A stretch of DNA of 45,604 nucleotides from Candidatus Bathyarchaeota archaeon (GTDB lineage Archaea > Thermoproteota > Bathyarchaeia > 40CM-2-53-6 > RBG-13-38-9): positions 1 to 45,604 of the forward strand of contig JAOZGX010000106.1 of the NCBI GenBank assembly GCA_026015185.1, written 5' to 3'. The position numbers were made by a program, and so were the translations under genes. Of the stretch, positions 16,308 through 23,826 are shown in pieces (position 1 is the stretch's first letter; every line of letters starts with the position of its first letter). The notes beneath the pieces were generated by a model, which was given only the letters and a program-made list of their open reading frames with translations, had not been told where the DNA came from and made no database searches.

Positions 16308-18131
16308 ATTTCAAGATTTTCAAGTAATTTGTTAATAGAAAAAACAACGCCTTATTATCGAATAATTCAAAAATTAGGATTTCCTTCAATTGGATTAATT
16401 GTTCTAGCATTATTTTTAATTAATCTAGGCGGAAGTAGTTTTACTTTTTTTTTGAGCGAAGGGAATTTCGAAAACTTACTAAGAGGTATCTATTTTGGAA
16501 TTATAGCTTTATCATTTCCTTCCTTGATTTCTGATATGATTTCTAGTCACTTTTTACTGAGGAACGATTCTCTTTTCAATTTAAGAAGATGTATTGCATT
16601 ATCTCTTTTTTCATGCACTATCTGGGTTTTTATTCTCTTTTTTGGTTTTATCTTGAATTATTTGATACCTTCTTTTACAATTCCTGAAAATGCCTTCTAT
16701 CTGGGCTTATTTATCATCCTGCCTTTTAGGTTTACATCCATACTCACAATGTCAGAAAGCAATCTTTTGGAGAAAATTCTTTTTTCAATCTCACAACCAT
16801 TGTTGTGTATAATGGCATCTAAATTGTTCTTCAATATACCTTTGAATTATACTCTTCTTCTCTTCATTTTGAGCGCTACGATATCATTTGTTTTGGCTTA
16901 CTTTATAATGCATTATATAGAATCACATGGCTTAAAGAAAATAGGAGCTTCTCCTACTGAGGGTTTCAGAGCTTTTCTTGTTGCCTGGTTGGATAGGAAA
17001 AATGTAAAGCTTGAAAAATTTCTTAGTAGGTTGGGTGTAGAACGAAATATATCAGTTACAGTTCTTCAATTTAGAAGTAAATTTACGAAAAAACTGAAGG
17101 GAATCATGGTAGTTTCAAATTTCCATCCCGGTCCTTTTATGAATGTTGGCAGTAGCATTCTGCCCTATATGATCCAAAATTTCTTTGAAAAAAAGACAAA
17201 GGCAAAAATTGCAGTCCCTCATGGAATATCTGGCCATGAGAGAAATCTTGTCTCTCAAAAGCAAAATCAAAAAGTAATTAGAGCTATTGAAAGATTATTA
17301 TTGAATGATAATTTTTCAAGCAAAGCATCGCCTTTGGTAATGAACATATCAAAAAAAGGATTTGCACAAGCTAATTGTCAAATATTCGATAATTGTGCTT
17401 TTATTACTTTGAGCCAATCACCTGAGGATATGGAAGATATACCTTTGGAAATTGGTTCAGTTATTTCTAATGAAGCTAGGAATTATTTCAATTTAGTGGC
17501 TGTCATCGATGCCCATAATTCCATTGAGAAAATTAGACACTATTCTGATCAAGAACTTTCCAATTTTAAGGAAAGTGCTTTCCATGTAATTCATGAAGTT
17601 GCAAAAACTAAAACCCGAAAATTCAGATTTGGATCTGCGAAGAAAATCATAAAAGATTTTACTCTCCAAGATGGTTTTGGTCCTGGGGGAATATCTATTT
17701 TTTTAGTCGAAGTTAATGATAAATTAACAGCTTATATCACAATCGATGGCAATAATATGGTTCCTGGACTAAGGGATAGAATTCTTAAATCTATTAATGA
17801 AATTGGTGTAAAAAATGGCGAAGTAATGACAACAGACACTCATATGGTCAATGGATTGGTTTCTGCTAAGTTGGGATATCATCCAGTTGGAGAAGTAATT
17901 AATGAAGCATTATTAATAAAGAAAATAAAAGATGCGACTATAGAAGCTAAGAGAGACCTTGAGAAGGCAGAAATAGCTGTTTCTTCTGAAGAAATAAAAG
18001 TGAAAAGTTTAGGGTCAGAGATGTTCAATAAATTGCTCGGCTTCATGTATGATACTGCCAAAAAAATTTCAGCTTATTTACTAGTATCTATTTTCGGATT
18101 ATCGGCTATTGGCATAATTCTATTGAAATGA
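16308..18131 (+). CDS. DUF2070 family integral membrane protein
   Basis: About 600 residues. Counting from TTG 16329, six hydrophobic segments occupy residues 18-200 and a final one lies at 580-599. Between them is a large soluble domain (about 240-560) with conserved-looking His/Asp motifs: N-F-H-P-G-P-F (264-270), P-H-G-I-S-G-H-E (297-304), D-A-H-N-S (395-399), G-P-G-G-I (451-455), D-G-N-N-M (473-477) and T-D-T-H-M-V-N-G (502-509). These suggest a metal-dependent activity, but no biochemical function is established to my knowledge. The AGGAGG at 16291-16296 is a strong ribosome site, yet TTG 16329 lies 32 bases away; ATT at 16308 is in frame at normal spacing. The gene sits between the GGGP synthase and G1P dehydrogenase genes, so a role linked to membrane lipids is a fair hypothesis. 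Confidence 0.85.
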   Translation: MSRFSSNLLIEKTTPYYRIIQKLGFPSIGLIVLALFLINLGGSSFTFFLSEGNFENLLRGIYFGIIALSFPSLISDMISSHFLLRNDSLFNLRRCIALSLFSCTIWVFILFFGFILNYLIPSFTIPENAFYLGLFIILPFRFTSILTMSESNLLEKILFSISQPLLCIMASKLFFNIPLNYTLLLFILSATISFVLAYFIMHYIESHGLKKIGASPTEGFRAFLVAWLDRKNVKLEKFLSRLGVERNISVTVLQFRSKFTKKLKGIMVVSNFHPGPFMNVGSSILPYMIQNFFEKKTKAKIAVPHGISGHERNLVSQKQNQKVIRAIERLLLNDNFSSKASPLVMNISKKGFAQANCQIFDNCAFITLSQSPEDMEDIPLEIGSVISNEARNYFNLVAVIDAHNSIEKIRHYSDQELSNFKESAFHVIHEVAKTKTRKFRFGSAKKIIKDFTLQDGFGPGGISIFLVEVNDKLTAYITIDGNNMVPGLRDRILKSINEIGVKNGEVMTTDTHMVNGLVSAKLGYHPVGEVINEALLIKKIKDATIEAKRDLEKAEIAVSSEEIKVKSLGSEMFNKLLGFMYDTAKKISAYLLVSIFGLSAIGIILLK

Positions 18132-18151
18132 AATTGAGAGAAGATTTCTGA

Positions 18152-19204
18152 ATGAGAATTCACCGCATGCAACTCCCAAGAGAGGTAATAGTTGGGACGA
18201 ATGTTCTTGGAAAGATTGGGGAAATGTGTAAAGGACTCGGATTCCATAATAAGATCATTGTTGTTACGGGCCCTAATGTTTATAAGATCATCTCGAATTC
18301 GATCGATGAATCTCTGATTAAAGAAAATTTCGATATAGATTATGTAATAATTGAAGAATCTACACAAGATTATGTGGAGCTAGTCGAAGAAAAGATCGAT
18401 AAAGTTAAACCGGAAGTTATTCTTGGGGCTGGTGGAGGAAAAGACATAGACGTTGCAAAACAAGGTGCGGCCAATTGCAACACTCCTTTTATAAGCATAC
18501 CTACAGCAGCCTCTCATGACGGTATTGCAAGTTCACATGCATCGATTAAGGGATTCAAACAGCCCTTTTCCAAAAAGAACCAAGCTCCTATTGCAATAAT
18601 AGCAGATCTCGACTTGATAATCAAGTCTCCCTATAGATTAATTGCTAGTGGTTGCGGCGATGTTATAGCAAAATATACAGCAATTAAAGATTGGGAATTA
18701 GCTAAGAAAATTAAGGATGAGTATTATGGAGACTATGCTGCAAATTTAGCTTTGATGAGTGCAAAATTAGTCACAGAAAGCGCTAATGAAATTAGAGCCA
18801 AGAAAGAAGATGCTTACAGAACTGTTGTTGAAGCCTTAATAAGTTGTGGTGTAGCGATGAGTATAGCAGGTAGTAGCAGACCTTGTAGTGGCTCTGAACA
18901 TTTGTTCGCACATGCATTAGATTCATTAATAGATAATAATGCTTTACATGGTGAAAAATGTGCGGTAGGTACCATATTGTGTTCATATCTTCAAAAAGGA
19001 AATTGGAAGATGGTTAGAAGAGTTCTTAGGGTTATCGGCACTCCAGTAAATGCAGAGGAATTAGATTTAGATGGTGATGTAATTGTTAAAGCTTTACTAA
19101 TTGCTCCTAAAATTAGACCTGATAGATATACGATATTAAATTCTAAAAAGCTGAACAAAAGAAAAGCTGAAGAAATAACAAAAATTACAAAAGTAGTAGA
19201 TTAA
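18152..19204 (+). CDS. egsA: sn-glycerol-1-phosphate dehydrogenase
   Basis: Reduces dihydroxyacetone phosphate to sn-glycerol 1-phosphate with NAD(P)H, setting the archaeal stereochemistry of membrane lipids. The 350-residue protein has the NAD-binding G-A-G-G-G-K-D-I-D-V-A-K, P-T-A-A-S-H-D-G-I-A-S, and the zinc ligands in S-G-C-G-D-V, G-S-E-H-L-F-A-H-A and L-H-G-E-K-C. These match egsA within the iron/glycerol dehydrogenase superfamily. The N-terminus M-R-I-H-R-M-Q-L-P-R-E-V-I-V-G is typical. It lies 20 bases after the DUF2070 gene, likely in one operon with it and GGGP synthase. Confidence 0.96.
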   Translation: MRIHRMQLPREVIVGTNVLGKIGEMCKGLGFHNKIIVVTGPNVYKIISNSIDESLIKENFDIDYVIIEESTQDYVELVEEKIDKVKPEVILGAGGGKDIDVAKQGAANCNTPFISIPTAASHDGIASSHASIKGFKQPFSKKNQAPIAIIADLDLIIKSPYRLIASGCGDVIAKYTAIKDWELAKKIKDEYYGDYAANLALMSAKLVTESANEIRAKKEDAYRTVVEALISCGVAMSIAGSSRPCSGSEHLFAHALDSLIDNNALHGEKCAVGTILCSYLQKGNWKMVRRVLRVIGTPVNAEELDLDGDVIVKALLIAPKIRPDRYTILNSKKLNKRKAEEITKITKVVD

Positions 19205-19215
19205 AAATAATGTTT

Positions 19216-19452
19216 TTAAGTACTCCCTAATGTTTCAGTACTTCTAACGCCTTCTAAAGAATTAATTTCTCCTGTTAGTTCTTTTAATTCTCTATAATCA
19301 TTAACTTTAACAAAAGCGACTATGTCCCATCTTCCAGATACCATGTACGCTTTCTCAACCTGTTTAATTTTCTTTATTGACTCAAGTATCTCAACAATTT
19401 TTGTTGGAGTAGTTTTAACTAATATGCATGCATCTAACATTTTGAATTTCAA
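19216..19452 (-). CDS. Stand-alone Lrp/AsnC effector-binding (RAM) domain protein
   Basis: A 78-residue protein matching only the C-terminal regulatory domain of Lrp/AsnC regulators, with A-C-I-L-V-K-T near the N-terminus and V-S-G-R-W-D-I-V-A-F-V-K. It has no helix-turn-helix. Such RAM-only proteins form ring-shaped oligomers that bind amino acids or modulate full-length Lrp proteins. It overlaps the upstream paralogue by TTGA (TTG start at 19452); an ATG at 19440 (MLDACILV) is an alternative start. The two genes form a minus-strand pair convergent with egsA. Confidence 0.85.
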   Translation of the reverse strand: MKFKMLDACILVKTTPTKIVEILESIKKIKQVEKAYMVSGRWDIVAFVKVNDYRELKELTGEINSLEGVRSTETLGST

Positions 19453-19682
19453 TCCTTTTTTACTTCAATTAAAGTCTCTGTGAAAACAATCCCCGCAATT
19501 CGCCCCATTCTTAGAATAATCTCGCTGAGGTTCTCATAGTTGCTCGCCTCTACATCTGCAACTACATCATATCTTCCAAGTACAGCGAATGCATTTTTCA
19601 CTTCATAAAATTGTTTTATACGATCTACCACTTCATCATATCTTCCTCGTTCAGTTCGAATTAAAACACATGCCAATATCAA
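19449..19682 (-). CDS. Stand-alone Lrp/AsnC effector-binding (RAM) domain protein
   Basis: Second RAM-only protein, with I-L-A-C-V-L-I-R-T-E-R-G, V-L-G-R-Y-D-V-V-A-D-V-E and a C-terminal T-E-T-L-I-E-V. I set the start at TTG 19682, which has AGAGG at eight bases; a TTG two codons earlier (19688) is too close to that site. No DNA-binding domain is present, so it probably acts as a small-molecule-binding partner or sensor rather than as a repressor. The two proteins share the same fold and spacing of motifs and probably arose by duplication; they may form mixed oligomers. Confidence 0.85.
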   Translation of the reverse strand: MILACVLIRTERGRYDEVVDRIKQFYEVKNAFAVLGRYDVVADVEASNYENLSEIILRMGRIAGIVFTETLIEVKKD

Positions 19683-19820
19683 ATGCAATACCTCTTGTTA
19701 TCATTATGTTTTATTTTATAATTATGTATACAATGTTTGCTATTAAATTTCTCTGTAATAAATTAATTTATTAACAATGAATTTTTTAGCTTTTTATTGA
19801 ATAACGGATCTTAGCTTATT

Positions 19821-20381
19821 ATGCATATTAAAATCAAATTTGCGACCTCTAATTCCCACAAAGTAAGTGAAGTAAAAGAAATACTTTCTCACCACTCGTT
19901 TTCTGTAGAGCACATAAACTTGAAAGTTCCTGAGATACAATCAGATAATTTAGAGGAAATTGCAAAAGCATCTTCAATTGAGGTTGTAAAAAGAGAACAT
20001 GTACCAATATTTGTTGAAGATTCTGGTTTGTTCGTAAAAAATCTAAATGGATTTCCAGGACCCTATTCCTCATATGTTCTGAAAACAATTGGTAATACTG
20101 GAATTTTAAAGCTTATGATAAATATAAGAAAAAGGGAAGCTACTTTCAAAAGCGTAATTGCATTTTGTAATGAAAAACTTTCATCAAACATCTTTGTAGG
20201 GGAAGTAAATGGCGTTATTTCTGGAAAAAAAAGAGGTGAAATATGGGGTTTTGATCCAATTTTCATCCCAAAAGGAATGGAAGAAACTTTTGCAGAGATG
20301 CCTGTTAAGAAGAAGAATGATTTATCTCATAGAAAAAAAGCTTTAGAAAAATTCGTTTATTGGTATAAGAATAGGCATTAG
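19821..20381 (+). CDS. XTP/dITP diphosphatase (Ham1/RdgB family)
   Basis: House-cleaning pyrophosphatase that hydrolyses non-canonical purine triphosphates such as XTP and dITP to the monophosphates. The 186-residue protein has the family motifs F-A-T-S-N-S-H-K (residues 7-14, substrate and metal binding), V-E-D-S-G-L-F-V with the catalytic Asp, G-F-P-G-P-Y-S-S-Y-V, and W-G-F-D-P-I-F-I-P followed by L-S-H-R-K-K-A. Length is normal. It is divergently arranged against the RAM pair and convergent with bud32. In archaea Ham1 genes often lie near Kae1/Bud32, as here. Confidence 0.94.
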   Translation: MHIKIKFATSNSHKVSEVKEILSHHSFSVEHINLKVPEIQSDNLEEIAKASSIEVVKREHVPIFVEDSGLFVKNLNGFPGPYSSYVLKTIGNTGILKLMINIRKREATFKSVIAFCNEKLSSNIFVGEVNGVISGKKRGEIWGFDPIFIPKGMEETFAEMPVKKKNDLSHRKKALEKFVYWYKNRH

Positions 20382-20394
20382 GGAAAAGATACAG

Positions 20395-21060
20395 CTAAAC
20401 TTCTCTTTGAATAAAATACCTACCTCTTCTCTCAATCTGCTCAGTTTTTTTAAGAACATTATTAGCTACATTTATTCCAATTTCTTTTGAATAGCCAACC
20501 TTAATTTTTGTAAAACAGTTTTCTGCGTATTCATGATGTGTGCTGAATAAAGTCCTTCTTAATAAGTGCAGATCCACACCCATATCTTCTATTTTATCTG
20601 ATTGAAAGCTCAAACCAAAATCTATGAAAAAAATTCTCTCATAATCAGAGATAATCATATTTGAACTGGTCAAATCACCATGCATTAACCTGTTTTTATG
20701 TAGTTTACCTATCAATTCTCCAATTTGAACTGATAATTTCATTCTCTCTTCATCAGTCATCCTTTCAAAAACTTCTTTTAATCTGACTCCTTCGATGAAT
20801 TCCATTATAATTGTGCAATCTAAATCATCAATCGATAATACTATTGGTGTAGAAACTCCATATTTTCTAGCCAAGTATAGATTTTCTGCTTCATGATATG
20901 TTCTGTATTTTCTAATTCTATCATCTAAATCTGATACTCTATAACTTTTCGGCACTCTTTGTTTAATTACTACTTTTTTCCCATGCCAATGTGCTAAGTA
21001 AAGATTTGCCTCAGCACCTTTTCTGATTAAATTCTTAGAATTCCCTACAATCTCTTCCAT
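20395..21060 (-). CDS. bud32: KEOPS complex kinase/ATPase Bud32
   Basis: Small atypical protein kinase of the KEOPS complex needed for the N6-threonylcarbamoyladenosine (t6A) modification of ANN-decoding tRNAs. The 221-residue protein has V-V-I-K (invariant Lys at about 33), the family's R-x-x-K-Y-R-T-Y-H-E-A (catalytic-helix Glu), I-I-M-E-F-I-E-G, H-G-D-L-T-S-S-N (127-134) and I-D-F-G-L (146-150). It starts at ATG 21060, overlapping the end of kae1 by 16 bases. Some archaea fuse the two proteins; here they are separate but coupled. Confidence 0.95.
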   Translation of the reverse strand: MEEIVGNSKNLIRKGAEANLYLAHWHGKKVVIKQRVPKSYRVSDLDDRIRKYRTYHEAENLYLARKYGVSTPIVLSIDDLDCTIIMEFIEGVRLKEVFERMTDEERMKLSVQIGELIGKLHKNRLMHGDLTSSNMIISDYERIFFIDFGLSFQSDKIEDMGVDLHLLRRTLFSTHHEYAENCFTKIKVGYSKEIGINVANNVLKKTEQIERRGRYFIQREV

Positions 21061-22040
21061 TCTATTTCATCCAAACGCCACTTTGGTATTACATAACTTT
21101 TGTCTATATCAATTCTGATTCCTTGTTTAAATGCTAAATAACCGGTCCAAGCTATTTGAGCTCCAGAATCACCACTGTATCTAGGATCTACCACATGAAA
21201 TTTTGAATTATGATCTTCGGCAATAATTCTAAGCATTTCCTGCAGACGTTGATTTGCTGCAACTCCTCCAGTTAAGAGAAGCTCTTTTTTTTCTGTGTGT
21301 GCTAGACTTCTCTCAACAGTCTCAGCAAGCATCGAAAAAGAGACTTCTTGCAGTGAATAGCATAGATCCTCCATTCTATTCCCCTTTATGAATTTCCTCA
21401 ATGAAGCTGAAAGAAGACCAGAGTATGTAACATCGTTACCTTTAACAGTATATGGCAATTCTACTAACTTTTTTCCATGGGATGCTTTTTGTTCAACTGA
21501 TACACCTGAGGGGGGGGATAAACCGATTTCCCTTGCAAACATATCCAATAGATTTCCTATTGTTATGTCCTCAGTTTCACCAAAAATTCTCCATCTAAAT
21601 CCTGCATAAGCAGTTATTAGTGTATGTCCTCCCGAGACTAGAACAACAAGAGGGTCTTGTGAACCGGTTGTCAAAAATGCTATTTCGATGTGGCCTATTG
21701 CATGATTTACTGGTACTAAAGGTTTATTCAAAAAGCTAGCAAGAGCACGTGCAATAGTTGCACCAATCCTTAGAGAAGGACCAAGTCCTGGCCCAGCTGA
21801 AAATGCTATGGCAGTTAGATCCTTTGGCTTTAGGTTGGCTTCTTTAAATGCTTTCCATATAACCTGAGGAGATTTTTCACAATGGTGTTGAGTTGCATCA
21901 CGTGGATGAATTCCTTTTCCAGTGGGGGGGGTATAGGTGTCCTTTTCATTTGAAAGTATTTTACCATAATTTGAGACTATACTAGCTCCAAAAGTATGAG
22001 CTGTTGATTCAATACCTAAAAAGAAATCAGGATTATTCAT
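21045..22040 (-). CDS. kae1: KEOPS complex tRNA t6A synthase subunit Kae1
   Basis: ASKHA-fold metalloenzyme that transfers threonylcarbamoyl from TC-AMP to A37 of tRNA. The protein has F-L-G-I-E-S-T-A-H-T-F-G, the metal site H-A-I-G-H-I-E, V-S-G-G-H-T, F-G-E-T-E-D-I-T-I-G-N-L-L-D, and T-G-G-V-A-A-N-Q-R-L-Q-E-M; all are standard for Kae1. I place the start at ATG 22040 (MNNPDFFLGIES) because AGGA lies nine bases upstream; ATG 22049 would add three residues and abuts that site. The window also encodes Bud32 and Pcc1 but not Cgi121. Confidence 0.95.
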   Translation of the reverse strand: MNNPDFFLGIESTAHTFGASIVSNYGKILSNEKDTYTPPTGKGIHPRDATQHHCEKSPQVIWKAFKEANLKPKDLTAIAFSAGPGLGPSLRIGATIARALASFLNKPLVPVNHAIGHIEIAFLTTGSQDPLVVLVSGGHTLITAYAGFRWRIFGETEDITIGNLLDMFAREIGLSPPSGVSVEQKASHGKKLVELPYTVKGNDVTYSGLLSASLRKFIKGNRMEDLCYSLQEVSFSMLAETVERSLAHTEKKELLLTGGVAANQRLQEMLRIIAEDHNSKFHVVDPRYSGDSGAQIAWTGYLAFKQGIRIDIDKSYVIPKWRLDEIEWKRL

Positions 22041-22072
22041 TGAATGCATTCCTAAGCTTCCAAATTGCGAAA

Positions 22073-22105
22073 TAGCAGTTTTAGCGCGCGCGCTAGCAGT
22101 TTTAG
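22073..22105. repeat. 14-bp GC palindrome flanked by 12-base direct repeats
   Basis: TAGCGCGCGCGCTA (22082-22095) is a perfect palindrome and the only long CG tract I noticed in this AT-rich window. It lies between and partly overlaps two copies of TAGCAGTTTTAG (22073-22084 and 22094-22105). The element is 33-65 bases upstream of the kae1 start on the minus strand, within the kae1 leader or promoter. It could be a regulator site or a cruciform/Z-DNA-prone tract; function unknown. Confidence 0.6.
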
Positions 22106-22174
22106 TAATTCATAGGTAACTAATGAGTGTAATCGTTTTCCAAGATTAAAGGTCCTATTTTGACAACTCAATGA

Positions 22175-22795
22175 TTATTCCCATTTTAGCTCCTGCTTTT
22201 TAATCAAGCCGAAAATTGTAACAATTATGCCAATTACTATGGCAGGATAACCTAACAATTTGAGACTTTCATTCTCTCTTACTTCTTCGATATATTCAAC
22301 ATAATTTATTTCTACAGAAAATATCACTTCTTTTTTATAAAGTTCAGAAAATGAATTATCGAATATGAAATAATAAGCACTATATTTTTCGCTTTCAAAA
22401 GATAGATTAAAATCTCCAGTTCTCTCCTTCTCTATAATAAATTCCACTTCTTCTCCCCTCTTCCATTCTTGGAATCCCTCTCCATCTATTATGTAAAAAT
22501 TAATATCACCAGGTTCTCCAGTTGCTGGGATTCTTATTGAAGCTACGCTTTTTACTGTAACATTCTCTGCAAGATTCGCATTATATATTTCAGAATCACC
22601 AACAACAAAAGACAAGTCGTCAAAAATCATTTTAGACTCGGGCTTAGGCACACTCACAGTGTATGTAAACGAACCGAATAACAATATAAGAATACCTAAA
22701 ATAAGTAAAGAAAATCCTCCTAATGTGGTTGTGAACCTCAAATAAATCACACTCTTAGATAAAATATTTAACTGATAACTTTTCTCTTGAATCAA
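22175..22795 (-). CDS. Membrane-anchored protein with GOLD-like domain
   Basis: A 206-residue protein with transmembrane segments near both ends (about 26-46 and 180-199). Between them is a beta-rich extracytoplasmic domain (about 62-165) containing Y-Y-F-I-F-D-N-S-F-S (141-150) followed by K-K-E-V-I-F-S-V-E-I. That pattern, an aromatic strand, F-D-N-x-x-S and then a K-x-V strand, is characteristic of GOLD domains of emp24/p24 cargo receptors and Sec14-like proteins. Similar archaeal proteins are often annotated as emp24-like. The start is TTG at 22795. It lies downstream of nothing on its strand and 125 bases upstream of kae1. Function unknown; a role in binding secreted or membrane partners is speculative. 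Confidence 0.65.
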   Translation of the reverse strand: MIQEKSYQLNILSKSVIYLRFTTTLGGFSLLILGILILLFGSFTYTVSVPKPESKMIFDDLSFVVGDSEIYNANLAENVTVKSVASIRIPATGEPGDINFYIIDGEGFQEWKRGEEVEFIIEKERTGDFNLSFESEKYSAYYFIFDNSFSELYKKEVIFSVEINYVEYIEEVRENESLKLLGYPAIVIGIIVTIFGLIKKQELKWE

Positions 22796-23001
22796 CCAAC
22801 TATATATTATTTAATGTCGATGAAATTTTTTCATCTTAAGCTATTAAACTAGCATTTAATAGGCACTATATTTTGATTATAATGAATCAATATTCTTATC
22901 CTTAATTTACTATTGTATTTTAAAAGTGATTAAAAGAAAAGCTTATTTTTGAGCATTGAATGAAAGAATAGAAGTCAACAAAAGGTATATGTCATACTAA
23001 G

Positions 23002-23037
23002 AGATGTAAATCTGAATCAAAAAAGATTTTTACATCT
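23002..23037. promoter_or_regulatory. Inverted repeat immediately upstream of the proteasome operon promoter
   Basis: AGATGTAAA (23002-23010) and TTTACATCT (23029-23037) form a perfect 9-bp inverted repeat. The arms can extend through TCT/AGA with a two-T bulge to about 12 pairs. It lies a few bases before the TATA-like TTTAAGTA (23041-23048), so it is well placed to be a regulator-binding site for psmA and the genes behind it. The 284-base gap 22796-23079 holds no gene that I can see. Confidence 0.5.
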
Positions 23038-23040
23038 GAA

Positions 23041-23048
23041 TTTAAGTA
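23041..23048 (+). promoter_or_regulatory. Candidate TATA box of the psmA-SBDS-exosome operon
   Basis: TTTAAGTA lies 32 bases before the psmA ATG. A Shine-Dalgarno-like GAGTGGAT precedes the ATG, which implies a short leader. By-eye assignment. Confidence 0.4.
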
Positions 23049-23079
23049 TCGTGAAAAATTAGGTTACGAGTGGATTAAA

Positions 23080-23826
23080 ATGTCTATGTTTACTGCACCA
23101 GGCGCATATGATCGTGCGATTACTGTTTTCTCACCAGATGGAAGACTTTTTCAAGTTGAATATGCATCTGAAACCGTTAAAAGAGGAGCTACTGTTCTAG
23201 GTATATCTTCACCAGAAGGAGTTGTTCTTGCTGCAGAAGAGAGAATATCTTCTAAATTACAGGATCCTTCATTTATGTGGAAAATATTTCAGATTGATGA
23301 GCATATCGGTGTTGCTGTAGCCGGACTCAGTTGTGACGCTCATGTATTAGTCGATCAGGCTAGAATATACTCCCAAAGCAATAGGATGATGTACGACGAA
23401 GCAATTGATGTCGAGATATTGACTAGAAAGATAGGAGAAATCGAGCAGATGTACACTCAACACGGTGGTGTGAGGCCCTTCGGCATTTCATTAATTTTTG
23501 CTGGTATCGATAAGAAAGGGAGCAGAATATTTTGGACTGATCCAAGCGGTGCATACCTAGCCTACAAAGCTTGGGCTATAGGTTCTGGAGGAGAGGCTGC
23601 AAATGAAATTCTTGAGGCAGAATATCGTGATGATATTACATTGGAAGAAGCAATAGTCCTTGCCTTGAAATGCATGGCAAAAATTCTAGAAGGGAAGATC
23701 AATCCTCAAAAAGTAAGAATGGCTATTATACCCTCAGATACAAAGAAATTTAAAAAATTATCAAGCGAGGAGATTGATAAATATCTGAAAAAATTTGACT
23801 CTGCCAAAAAGGCTGCTTCGAAATGA
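23080..23826 (+). CDS. psmA: Proteasome alpha subunit
   Basis: Forms the outer heptameric rings of the 20S core proteasome and gates substrate entry. The 248-residue product has the alpha-type N-terminus with Y-D-R-A-I-T-V-F-S-P-D-G-R-L-F-Q-V-E-Y-A, the conserved signature of all alpha subunits. Also seen are G-V-V-L-A-A-E-E-R, R-P-F-G-I-S-L-I-F-A-G and A-I-G-S-G-G-E-A-A. The charged Lys-rich C-terminus is typical. Its stop overlaps the SBDS start (ATGA), as in many archaeal psmA-SBDS-rrp4-rrp41-rrp42 superoperons. Beta subunits are not in the window. Confidence 0.97.
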   Translation: MSMFTAPGAYDRAITVFSPDGRLFQVEYASETVKRGATVLGISSPEGVVLAAEERISSKLQDPSFMWKIFQIDEHIGVAVAGLSCDAHVLVDQARIYSQSNRMMYDEAIDVEILTRKIGEIEQMYTQHGGVRPFGISLIFAGIDKKGSRIFWTDPSGAYLAYKAWAIGSGGEAANEILEAEYRDDITLEEAIVLALKCMAKILEGKINPQKVRMAIIPSDTKKFKKLSSEEIDKYLKKFDSAKKAASK

